Shown in pieces: positions 56,984 through 64,000 of a stretch of DNA of 64,000 nt. The stretch is from Terrisporobacter mayombei (GTDB lineage: Bacteria > Bacillota > Clostridia > Peptostreptococcales > Peptostreptococcaceae), in the NCBI RefSeq assembly GCF_014333445.1, contig NZ_JACRYU010000005.1:1-64000 (forward strand), written 5' to 3'. Each line of letters begins with the position of its first letter. The first letter of the stretch is position 1. The translations under genes were made by a program, and so were the position numbers. The notes beneath the pieces are model-generated. The model had not been told where the DNA came from and searched no databases. It worked only from the letters and a program-made list of their open reading frames with translations.

Positions 56984-58774
56984 ATGAGTAATAATACTAA
57001 CTGGATATATAATAATTATGAATTTGAGAATAGAATCAATAATTTATCTTGGACTATTTCTGGAAATTATGATGAAGATATGGATACTAGTGAGAAGGAT
57101 TATTCATCAAAGGATGTTTCTTTATATTTTGCTATAGTTGCAGGAGCTAGGAGGAAGTTTTTAGATTGGAATATTATAAAAAAATATATTATGAGTAGGA
57201 TGAAAAAAGGATATGACAAAGATATTTTAATGACACTTATACAAATAGTTTTAAATTGTGTGGTTGAAAATAAAGTTATAAATGAAAGACCAGGTGTAGA
57301 AGAAATAAGAAATAAGGCATATTCTGATATATTAGTTAATTATAATAAGATACATAAAGAAGATATTTTAGAAGTTCTAAAATATACTTTTATACTTGAA
57401 TCTATGGATAGACATCCTGCAGTTGATGGTTTAACAAGGAGAATAATTAATGATATTAAAACTATTAATTGTAGTGAAGAATTGATTAATATTTTAAAAA
57501 GATTAGATGAGATTTATTTGACTTATTTTGAGCATATAATGAATTCTCAACAACAGGAAAAAAATATAAACGATAAACAAATAAAAAATGTAAATGTAGA
57601 TTTTGATACTTTTTCTGATTTTATGTATGAAGAATTATATATGGATGAAGAATGGACAGAAAGTATAGAAAGTGAAATTAATAATATATCTAATTCTATG
57701 TTGGTTGAAAACTTAGGTGAAATGAATGATATTAATTTAGAAAAATCACCAAATAGAACAATTTACGTTGATGAAACCATGACACAAAAAATTTATGAAA
57801 AAGTAGAATATTATTATGGAAAGGCATTTTTAAGCAAAAATGATATAAGAATGATAGAAACAAAATGTTGTAGAGATGTTCATGAAGGTTGTAGGATACA
57901 TTTTACAGATGGCGTTTTGCGTTCTGAATGTAGTAATACTTTTCAGTTAAAATACGTTACGAGACAAAAAGAAAATAATATTTTTAAATATAGAGACAAT
58001 ATAAAACTACATAAGAGAAGTATAAACAAATTGAAAGAAAGTATATCTAGAATACTAATAGAAGAAAGTGCAGTAGATAGAATTTACTCTGATAATGGGA
58101 CTATTTGTGCGAATAAGGCCTGGAGAATCGGAAGAAGTAATAATACTAAAGTATTTTATAAAGATATACAAAATGAAAAAGGTAAATATGTTATAGATAT
58201 ATTATTAGATGCCAGTGGCTCTCAAAGTAGAAATCAATTTAATGTTGCTATACAAGCATTTATTATTGCTAAGGCTCTTACTTTAGTGGGAATACCAAAT
58301 AGAGTAATGGGATATCTTAGTTTTTTAGACTATACAGTATTAAAAAGATATAGAGACTATAATGATAATATAAATGCTTGTGAAAATATATTCGAGTATT
58401 TTGCAGCAGGAAATAATAGAGATGGGTTGGCTATAAAAGCTACTTGTGATGCTTTATTAGAAAGAGAAGAGGAAAATAAAATTCTTATAATTCTTAGTGA
58501 TGGAAAGCCTAATGATATAAAAATAGGAAAAGATAGATTTAGAAGTTTAAGAGGAGAAGCTAGTTATAAAGGAATAGTAGGTGTAAAAGATACAGCTTTA
58601 GAAGTAAGAAAAGCAAGGAAGCAAGGCATATTAGTTTTAGGTGTTTTTACAGGTAAAGAATCTGATTTAGAATCAGAAAAAATAATCTATGGTAAAGATT
58701 TTATTTATACTAAGAATATAGAAAGATTTTCTGATATTGTTGCGATGTATTTGAAGAAAATTATCAGAAATTAA
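56984..58774 (+). CDS. VWA-domain protein (NorD/CbbO-like), partner of the AAA+ ATPase
   Basis: 596 residues. The N-terminal ~250 residues are helical and of unknown fold, followed by a Cys/His-containing segment (KCCRDVHEGCRIHF, about 294-307) and a C-terminal von Willebrand A domain from about 400. The VWA MIDAS is intact: DASGS (about 409-413) and a later LSDGKPND motif that is characteristic of NorD-type proteins. No nitric-oxide reductase or Rubisco gene is near, so NorD or CbbO function is not implied. ATG 56984 follows GGTAGGTGA; an in-frame GTG nine bases earlier is possible. Not preceded or followed by a cobN-like gene. Confidence 0.85.
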   Translation: MSNNTNWIYNNYEFENRINNLSWTISGNYDEDMDTSEKDYSSKDVSLYFAIVAGARRKFLDWNIIKKYIMSRMKKGYDKDILMTLIQIVLNCVVENKVINERPGVEEIRNKAYSDILVNYNKIHKEDILEVLKYTFILESMDRHPAVDGLTRRIINDIKTINCSEELINILKRLDEIYLTYFEHIMNSQQQEKNINDKQIKNVNVDFDTFSDFMYEELYMDEEWTESIESEINNISNSMLVENLGEMNDINLEKSPNRTIYVDETMTQKIYEKVEYYYGKAFLSKNDIRMIETKCCRDVHEGCRIHFTDGVLRSECSNTFQLKYVTRQKENNIFKYRDNIKLHKRSINKLKESISRILIEESAVDRIYSDNGTICANKAWRIGRSNNTKVFYKDIQNEKGKYVIDILLDASGSQSRNQFNVAIQAFIIAKALTLVGIPNRVMGYLSFLDYTVLKRYRDYNDNINACENIFEYFAAGNNRDGLAIKATCDALLEREEENKILIILSDGKPNDIKIGKDRFRSLRGEASYKGIVGVKDTALEVRKARKQGILVLGVFTGKESDLESEKIIYGKDFIYTKNIERFSDIVAMYLKKIIRN

Positions 58775-58838
58775 TATTTTCTAGGGGAAATTTATCAAGA
58801 ATAAATATGGTAAAAAATAACAAATAAACAGTTTTGTG

Positions 58839-58847
58839 TGCTATAAT
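58839..58847 (+). promoter_or_regulatory. Extended -10 promoter of the cobalamin riboswitch
   Basis: TGCTATAAT, an extended -10, stands about 35 bases ahead of the aptamer. No convincing -35 element is seen. It indicates that the riboswitch is transcribed independently of the VWA gene. Confidence 0.5.
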
Positions 58848-58880
58848 AAAAATATAGTAATGACAATTCAATAATTAAAA

Positions 58881-59056
58881 ATATTCTAGGTTCTTATGTT
58901 TAAGATTAATAGGGAAAGAGGTGTAAATCCTCTGCAGCCCCCGCTACTGTAATGTGGACGAAACTTTTTAACCACTGTGAATTTTGAGCGAAGCGAATTT
59001 CATGGGAAGGAAAAGAAGTAGGATGAAGCAAAGTCAGGAGACCTGCCTATAATATA
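58881..59056 (+). promoter_or_regulatory. Cobalamin riboswitch aptamer without a downstream gene
   Basis: Canonical adenosylcobalamin-type aptamer elements occur in order: AGGGAAAGAGGTGTAAATCC (58911-58930), GCCCCCGCTACTGTAA (58937-58952), CCACTG (58972-58977), GGGAAGG, AGGATGAAG and the B12 box AAGTCAGGAGACCTGCC (59031-59047). It is followed by a hairpin (59063-59069 with 59076-59082) holding a GGGGAGG ribosome-binding-like sequence in its loop. Only a seven-codon frame follows (from 59094), then two terminators. The next gene, pcrA, has its own ribosome binding site more than 300 bases away. Confidence 0.95.
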
Positions 59057-59115
59057 AAGTGATTTCTTCGGGGAGGAAGAAAATATCTTAATAATGATTT
59101 TTATTTGTGGATATT

Positions 59116-59145
59116 AGTACCTGATTCTTTGTTAGGTACTTTTTT
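59116..59145 (+). terminator. Intrinsic terminator downstream of the cobalamin riboswitch
   Basis: AGTACCT (59116-59122) pairs with AGGTACT (59134-59140) around 11 bases, then T6. It would release a transcript of roughly 290 bases. Confidence 0.82.
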
Positions 59146-59168
59146 AATTATTGATATGTACAAATTTG

Positions 59169-59225
59169 CCCTCAACCTATTTTATTTCAAAAATAGTTTG
59201 AAAATAGAATAACCCTTAACCTATT
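59169..59225 (+). repeat. Pair of 13-base direct repeats between the two terminators
   Basis: CCCTCAACCTATT (59169-59181) and CCCTTAACCTATT (59213-59225), one mismatch, 44 bases apart. Between them CTATTTT (59177-59183) could pair with either of two AAAATAG copies (59190-59196, 59201-59207). Confidence 0.5.
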
Positions 59226-59259
59226 CCTTAGGATTCTCCAAAATCCTAAGGATTTTTTT
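59225..59259 (+). terminator. Second intrinsic terminator upstream of pcrA
   Basis: TCCTTAGGATT (59225-59235) pairs perfectly with AATCCTAAGGA (59242-59252), six-base loop, T7. Confidence 0.9.
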
Positions 59260-59377
59260 CTATCTTATATTTGTATTTAAACATTTATTCATGGGAATTA
59301 TTATAATATTATTGGATTTGAAGAAAATAAAGAATTAGATTAAAATATATTTATATGAGCATTATAGGAGGAAATAT

Positions 59378-61618
59378 ATGATTTTAGATATATTAGATAA
59401 ATTAAATCCAGCTCAGAGGGAAGCGGTAGAAAATACAGAAGGACCTGTATTGATATTAGCAGGGGCTGGATCAGGAAAGACGAGAGTTTTAACAACTAGG
59501 ATAGGTCACCTTATGGAAAATAAGGGAGTAAAAGCTGAAAATATTTTAGCTATTACTTTTACAAATAAAGCGGCAAACGAGATGAGAGAGAGGGTAGAAG
59601 AAACTCTTGAAGGTACCGATACTAAGGAAATGTGGATTACTACATTCCACTCTTGTTGTGTTCGTATATTAAGAAAGAGTATTAACAAAATAGGATATAA
59701 TAGAAGTTTCGTAATTTATGATAGTGCTGATCAGGTAACTTTAATTAAGGACTGTTTAAGAGAATTAAATTTAAGTGATAAAGCATTTGATCCTAAGGTT
59801 ATACTAAGTGCTATATCAAATGCTAAAGATAAGCTATATTCACCAAAAAAATTCATTCAATTAAATGAAGGTGATATTGCCAAAACTAAAATAGGAGAAG
59901 TATATGCTCTATATCAAGATCGTTTAAAAAGAAATAGTGCTTTAGATTTTGATGATTTAATAATGAAGACGGTGGAATTATTTAAAGAGCATCCAGAAGT
60001 CTTAGATTATTATAGGAATAAATTTAGGTACATAATGGTAGATGAGTATCAAGACACGAGTAAAGCTCAATATGAACTTATAAAACTATTAGCAAAACAA
60101 CATCAAAATATTTGTGTCGTTGGAGATGATGACCAAAGTATTTATGGATGGAGAGGTGCTGATATAAGAAATATACTTGAATTTGAAAGAGACTATGATA
60201 ATGTTCGTATTGTAAAATTAGAGCAAAACTATAGATCTACTCAGGTAATACTAGATGCAGCTAACCATGTTATTTCAAATAATATAGAAAGAAAAAGAAA
60301 AAAACTTTGGAGTGAACAAAAAGAAGGACAATTAATTAAAATTCAATTAGCTGAAAATGAGATTGAAGAAGGTGACTTTATATCAAATACTATATCTTAC
60401 ATGAGAAGATATGAAGGAAGAGAGTATAAAGACTTTGCAGTTTTATATAGAGCAAATGCGCAAGCTCGTTCTGTAGAAGATTCATTAAATAGAAATGGAA
60501 TTCCATATAACATTTATGGTGGAATCAAATTCTATGAAAGAAAAGAGATAAAAGATATAATTGCTTATCTAAGAGTGCTACAAAACCCTCAAGATGATAT
60601 ATCTTTAAAAAGAATTATAAACGTTCCTAGACGTGGTATAGGTCTTAGAACAATAGAAAAAATAGAAGATAGAGCTAGTTTAAAAGAAGAAAGTCTATAC
60701 TCAGTATTAATTGATATTGAAGATAACTCTGATATTTCAAGAAAGGCAAGAGCAAGTATAAGTGAATTTGTTGATTTAATGTCTACTTTAAGAAGTTTTA
60801 CAGATGTATATTCTGTTAGCCAGATTATAGAAAAAGTATTAGATGTTACAGGGTATATAGATGAATTAGAAAAAGAAAAAAATGGTGAAGGAGAAGACAG
60901 AATAGAAAACCTAAAGGAATTTATATCTGTCGCGCTAGAATTTGAAAGTGCTAACGAAGATAAAAGTTTAGAATCATTTTTAACTAATGTAGCATTATCT
61001 GCTGAACCATCTAACGAAGAAGAAGAGGTTGATAGAGTTTCTTTAATGACTATACATTCATCAAAAGGTCTTGAATTTCCAGTTGTATTCTTAGCTGGTA
61101 TGGAAGAAAAAATATTCCCAATAGCAAGGGCAATTAGTTCTATGAATGATTCAGAAATAGAAGAAGAAAGAAGACTTTGTTATGTTGGTATAACAAGAGC
61201 TAAGGAAGAATTATTCTTAACTTTAACAAGAAAAAGAACTTTATATGGTAGAACAAACCCTTCAATTGCATCTAGGTTTATAGAAGAGCTACCAGAAGAA
61301 TGTATAGAAAGATTAAACAAAGAGCAAAAAGAATTGTCTTATTCCAAAGCCAATTATAATATGCTTGATAAGTATACTAAAAAATATATGAATAATATGA
61401 ATAAGGTTCAAGTGGCTCAAAAAGTAAATGCTACTATAAAAAGTAGTACTACTGAAAGTAATATAGATGAAATAAAATTGGGTGCTAAGGTTCATCATCC
61501 TAAGTTTGGTATTGGAACAGTTGTTGCTTTAAAAGGACCAGATGTTACTATAGCGTTTGATAATCAAGGGGTAAAAACTATAAATAAAGAATACACAACT
61601 TTAGATATAGTTAAATAG
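59378..61618 (+). CDS. pcrA: ATP-dependent DNA helicase PcrA (UvrD/Rep family)
   Basis: Superfamily 1A 3'-5' helicase for repair and for clearing replication obstacles. 746 residues: N-terminal LNPAQREAVENT Q-motif, Walker A AGAGSGKT (28-35), VDEYQDTS Walker B, GDDDQSIYGWRGAD, and late VALMTIHSSKGLEF-like motif V. A C-terminal Tudor-like domain (LGAKVHHPKFGIGTVV) binds RNA polymerase in relatives. TAGGAGG precedes the ATG. It lies 10 bases before apeB; ligA, its usual partner in Firmicutes, is not adjacent. Confidence 0.96.
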   Translation: MILDILDKLNPAQREAVENTEGPVLILAGAGSGKTRVLTTRIGHLMENKGVKAENILAITFTNKAANEMRERVEETLEGTDTKEMWITTFHSCCVRILRKSINKIGYNRSFVIYDSADQVTLIKDCLRELNLSDKAFDPKVILSAISNAKDKLYSPKKFIQLNEGDIAKTKIGEVYALYQDRLKRNSALDFDDLIMKTVELFKEHPEVLDYYRNKFRYIMVDEYQDTSKAQYELIKLLAKQHQNICVVGDDDQSIYGWRGADIRNILEFERDYDNVRIVKLEQNYRSTQVILDAANHVISNNIERKRKKLWSEQKEGQLIKIQLAENEIEEGDFISNTISYMRRYEGREYKDFAVLYRANAQARSVEDSLNRNGIPYNIYGGIKFYERKEIKDIIAYLRVLQNPQDDISLKRIINVPRRGIGLRTIEKIEDRASLKEESLYSVLIDIEDNSDISRKARASISEFVDLMSTLRSFTDVYSVSQIIEKVLDVTGYIDELEKEKNGEGEDRIENLKEFISVALEFESANEDKSLESFLTNVALSAEPSNEEEEVDRVSLMTIHSSKGLEFPVVFLAGMEEKIFPIARAISSMNDSEIEEERRLCYVGITRAKEELFLTLTRKRTLYGRTNPSIASRFIEELPEECIERLNKEQKELSYSKANYNMLDKYTKKYMNNMNKVQVAQKVNATIKSSTTESNIDEIKLGAKVHHPKFGIGTVVALKGPDVTIAFDNQGVKTINKEYTTLDIVK

Positions 61619-61627
61619 GAGGAGTAT

Positions 61628-62923
61628 ATGAAAAGAGAATTTGCTACAGATTTATTAGATTATATATATAAAAGTCCAACAGCTTTTAATGCAGTAAAAA
61701 CAAGTGAAGACTTGTTAATAGCAAATGAATTTACTGAATTAAAAATGAATAAAAAATGGGATTTACAAGTTGGTGGTAAGTATTATTTAACTAAAAATTC
61801 ATCTGCTTTAGCCGCATTTGTTATTAATTCAGATAATATAGAAAATGAGGGGTTTAGAATAATAGGTTCTCATAGTGATTCTCCTACTTTTAGAATAAAA
61901 CCTAATCCAGAAATGTGTGCTGAAAATACATATTTAAAACTAAATACAGAGGGATATGGTGGAGCAATATTAAGTACTTGGTATGATAGACCATTGGCTA
62001 TAGCTGGTAGAATAATTATAAAAACTGAAGACATCTTATATCCAAAAGAGGAAATTATAAATATTAATAAACCTATTTGTATAATACCAAGTTTGGCTAT
62101 ACATATGAATAGAAGTGTAAATGATGGATATAAATTTAATAAACAAAAAGATACATTGCCTTTAGTAGGTCTAATAAATGAAACCCTAGAAAAAGATGAT
62201 TTTTTATTAAATGAAATTAGTAAAAACTTAGAGATAGATAAAAAAGATATTCTTGATTTTGATTTATTTTTATATGAATTTGAAAAAGGTTGTCTAATGG
62301 GTCCTAATGAAGAATTTATATCAACAGGAAGATTGGATAATTTATCTATGGCACATGCCAGTTTACATGGACTTTTAGATGCACAAGGTCAAAAAGGAAT
62401 AAATATAGCTGTTATATTTGACAACGAAGAAGTAGGAAGTTCTACTAAGCAAGGGGCTGACTCTAATATGTTACTTAACTTATTGGAACGTATTTGTTTA
62501 TGCCTTGGAAAGAATAGAGAAGAATTCTTTACATCGTTATATTCTTCTTTCATGATATCGGCAGACTTGGCTCATGCAGTTCATCCTAATATAAATGAAA
62601 AACATGACCCTACAAATAGACCTGTATTAGGGCAGGGTCCAGTTATAAAAATAAGTGCTAGTCAATCATATACAAGTGATTCATTCTCAGTGGCAGTGTA
62701 TAAAAATATATGTGAAAAAGCTGGCGTTAAATATCAGCAATTTGTAAACAGATCTGATGAAAGAGGAGGTTCAACTATTGGGCCTATTTCTTCTACTCAC
62801 TTAGATATAGCATCTGTTGATATTGGAAGTCCAATTCTTGCTATGCATTCAATTAGAGAATTGGGAACTGTGGAAGATCATTTTAATATTTATAAGACAT
62901 TTGTCGAATTTTATCAAATATAA
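61628..62923 (+). CDS. apeB: M18-family aspartyl aminopeptidase
   Basis: Cytoplasmic dinuclear zinc aminopeptidase. 431 residues with the first metal ligands in GSHSDSPTFRI (His82, Asp84), the GRLDNLSMAHA and FDNEEVGSSTKQGA motifs supplying the second metal site and catalytic glutamate, and a late AVHPN/HDPTNRP region. GGAGGAG overlaps the end of pcrA, so the two are probably co-transcribed. Confidence 0.93.
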   Translation: MKREFATDLLDYIYKSPTAFNAVKTSEDLLIANEFTELKMNKKWDLQVGGKYYLTKNSSALAAFVINSDNIENEGFRIIGSHSDSPTFRIKPNPEMCAENTYLKLNTEGYGGAILSTWYDRPLAIAGRIIIKTEDILYPKEEIININKPICIIPSLAIHMNRSVNDGYKFNKQKDTLPLVGLINETLEKDDFLLNEISKNLEIDKKDILDFDLFLYEFEKGCLMGPNEEFISTGRLDNLSMAHASLHGLLDAQGQKGINIAVIFDNEEVGSSTKQGADSNMLLNLLERICLCLGKNREEFFTSLYSSFMISADLAHAVHPNINEKHDPTNRPVLGQGPVIKISASQSYTSDSFSVAVYKNICEKAGVKYQQFVNRSDERGGSTIGPISSTHLDIASVDIGSPILAMHSIRELGTVEDHFNIYKTFVEFYQI

Positions 62924-62963
62924 TAAAGATTAGAGGAAAAATTCTGAGAATATCGTCGGAAAT

Positions 62964-63144
62964 TGTGAATAACATTTGAATGATATGTTGATAACCTGTT
63001 GAAAAGTGGATAAGTATGTGGATAAGATGGAAATAAATAATAAAGTTTTTTTTATACGTATAAACTTAAACTTTGAAATTTACAGCATTAAAGTCAAATC
63101 AATTAAGTGTTAACAATGTGGATAAAATTGTTAAGATATCCACA
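62964..63144. other. Dense cluster of DnaA boxes (region B)
   Basis: The 354-base gap between apeB and ppiB holds exact TGTGGATAA at 63017-63025 and 63117-63125. Near matches are TGTGAATAA (62964), TGTTGATAA (62986), TGTTGAAAA (62997) and AGTGGATAA (63005), with one box in the opposite direction, ATATCCACA (63136-63144). GATAAGTATGTGGATAA (63009-63025) is identical to a 17-mer in region A. No dnaA, dnaN or other origin gene is near. DnaA binding is inferred from the box sequences. Confidence 0.65.
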
Positions 63145-63277
63145 AATTTATACGAATAAATAGTTGTTTTGTAGATTAATTAGAAGATAAATGAAGAATA
63201 AAGTAGTTATTTTTTTAATACTTGGTATATAATAATATATGAAAATACATAAGAATAAAAAGAAAGAAGGTACAATT

Positions 63278-63802
63278 ATGGAAAATAAAAATCCTATAGT
63301 AACTATAGAAATGGAAAATGGAAAAGAAATAAAAATAGAACTATATCCTCATATAGCTCCAAATACAGTAAATAACTTTATAAGCTTAATAGATAAAAAT
63401 TATTATGACGGAATAATATTCCACAGGGTTATAAAAGGGTTCATGATACAAGGTGGATGTCCACAAGGAACAGGAATGGGTGGACCAGGATACTCAATAA
63501 AAGGTGAATTCTCAAGTAATGGATTTGCAAACAATTTAAGACATGAAAGAGGAGTAATATCTATGGCTAGAACTATGATGCCAAATAGTGCAGGTTCTCA
63601 ATTCTTTATAATGCATAAAAACTCACCACATTTAGATGGACAATATGCAGGTTTTGGTAGAGTTGTAGAAGGAATGGATGTTGTTGATGAAATAGCAAAT
63701 ACTCCTGTAGATAGAGGAGATAGACCTAAAGCTGATCAAAAAATAAAAACTATGACAGTAGAAAAATTTGGAGTAGATTATCAAGAAGTAGAAAAAATGT
63801 AG
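63278..63802 (+). CDS. ppiB: Cyclophilin-type peptidyl-prolyl cis-trans isomerase
   Basis: Cytoplasmic cyclophilin that speeds proline isomerisation. 174 residues with the active-site segments IIFHRVIKGFMIQGG and SAGSQFFIM and GRVVEGMDVVDEI. AGAAGG before ATG 63278 is the best ribosome binding site; the frame is open 39 bases further upstream to a start without one. No signal peptide. Confidence 0.95.
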   Translation: MENKNPIVTIEMENGKEIKIELYPHIAPNTVNNFISLIDKNYYDGIIFHRVIKGFMIQGGCPQGTGMGGPGYSIKGEFSSNGFANNLRHERGVISMARTMMPNSAGSQFFIMHKNSPHLDGQYAGFGRVVEGMDVVDEIANTPVDRGDRPKADQKIKTMTVEKFGVDYQEVEKM

Positions 63803-63970
63803 TAAATTAGTAAAATTTCTAATAAATACTATTTACAACTTATGAATCTTCATTTACAATAGTTAAGTAAATCCTAAAAAACACAAACACAAAACACCAG
63901 AAAAATAAACCATTGTAACAATGAAAAAAACGACATTTTATAAAGTTAGTATTAATAGTAATTTTACAAA

Positions 63971-64000
63971 AAATGACACAGAGAAATCTGTGTCATTTTT
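63971..64000. terminator. Strong hairpin terminator at the window edge
   Basis: AAATGACACAGA (63971-63982) pairs perfectly with TCTGTGTCATTT (63987-63998), GAAA loop, T-rich right side and A-rich left side. It lies 168 bases after ppiB, so it may serve ppiB or a convergent gene beyond the window. Confidence 0.82.

Noticed and set aside
56038-58774. Aerobic cobaltochelatase CobS/CobT subunits
   Set aside because: The AAA+/VWA architecture is shared, but no CobN is present, the VWA protein carries the LSDGKPND motif of NorD-type proteins, and the organism looks anaerobic.
62964-63144. Chromosomal replication origin
   Set aside because: DnaA boxes are present, but no dnaA, dnaN, rpmH or recF is near, genes on both sides point the same way, and no clear AT-rich unwinding trio was identified.

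Overview
The window is a low-GC, densely packed, almost gapless stretch of core chromosome from a spore-forming, anaerobic Firmicute of the Clostridia. The spore genes (spoVG, spoVT, spoVB-type, yabP, yabQ, spoIIE, a gerS-like lipoprotein), the long T-box in front of tyrS, an ATP-synthase c subunit with a sodium-binding signature and a 4-hydroxybutyrate dehydrogenase like that of Clostridium kluyveri fit a member of the Peptostreptococcaceae near Clostridioides, Paraclostridium or Romboutsia (inference). No rRNA, tRNA, CRISPR array, prophage or insertion sequence was seen. All but four genes lie on the + strand, which suggests that replication runs left to right (inference).

Layout. 0.1-8 kb: murC (minus strand) divergent from purR, then spoVG behind an excellent sigma-H promoter, a tyrosine T-box with tyrS, glmU and prs. 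7.6-9.3 kb: an isolated pilT and a short prepilin peptidase. 9.4-23.5 kb: the classical Firmicute block pth-mfd-prsA-spoVT-spoVB-yabN-hup-rqcP(yabO)-yabP-yabQ-divIC-ppx-spoIIE. A cluster of DnaA-box-like nonamers follows, then a predicted exported PepF-type peptidase, galU, a 39-residue membrane peptide, glpX, and the rho-rpmE-tdk-yqhQ-prmC-prfA-zip-ywlC-rpiB-upp series. 37.1-44.0 kb: the complete F1Fo ATP synthase operon (atpZ-I-B-E-F-H-A-G-D-C), with an unusually short epsilon subunit. 44.1-50.5 kb: acpS, gerS-like gene, a possible structured RNA, mazEF, a two-subunit transketolase, a small membrane protein, 5-formyl-THF cyclo-ligase (minus strand) and a CtpA protease.

50.8-59.4 kb is the least ordinary part. 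It holds two small unknown genes, the nucleotide-loop genes for adenosylcobalamin assembly (cobT-cobU-cobS-cobC), a solitary 4-hydroxybutyrate dehydrogenase (minus strand), a MoxR-type AAA+ ATPase with a VWA partner related to the NorQ/NorD and CbbQ/CbbO pairs, and a complete cobalamin riboswitch with its own promoter that controls no visible gene. The window ends with pcrA, apeB, a second and denser DnaA-box cluster, and ppiB.

Themes: cell-wall precursor supply (glmU, murC, galU), PRPP and nucleotide salvage (prs, purR, upp, tdk, rpiB), sporulation, translation (tyrS, pth, prfA, prmC, rpmE, ywlC, rqcP), energy coupling and cobalamin completion. The best candidates for new biology are the orphan cobalamin riboswitch, the AAA+/VWA pair with an atypical Walker A motif, the two DnaA-box clusters that share a 17-mer, the folded intergenic element in front of mazEF, and the asparagine-rich segment of Rho.
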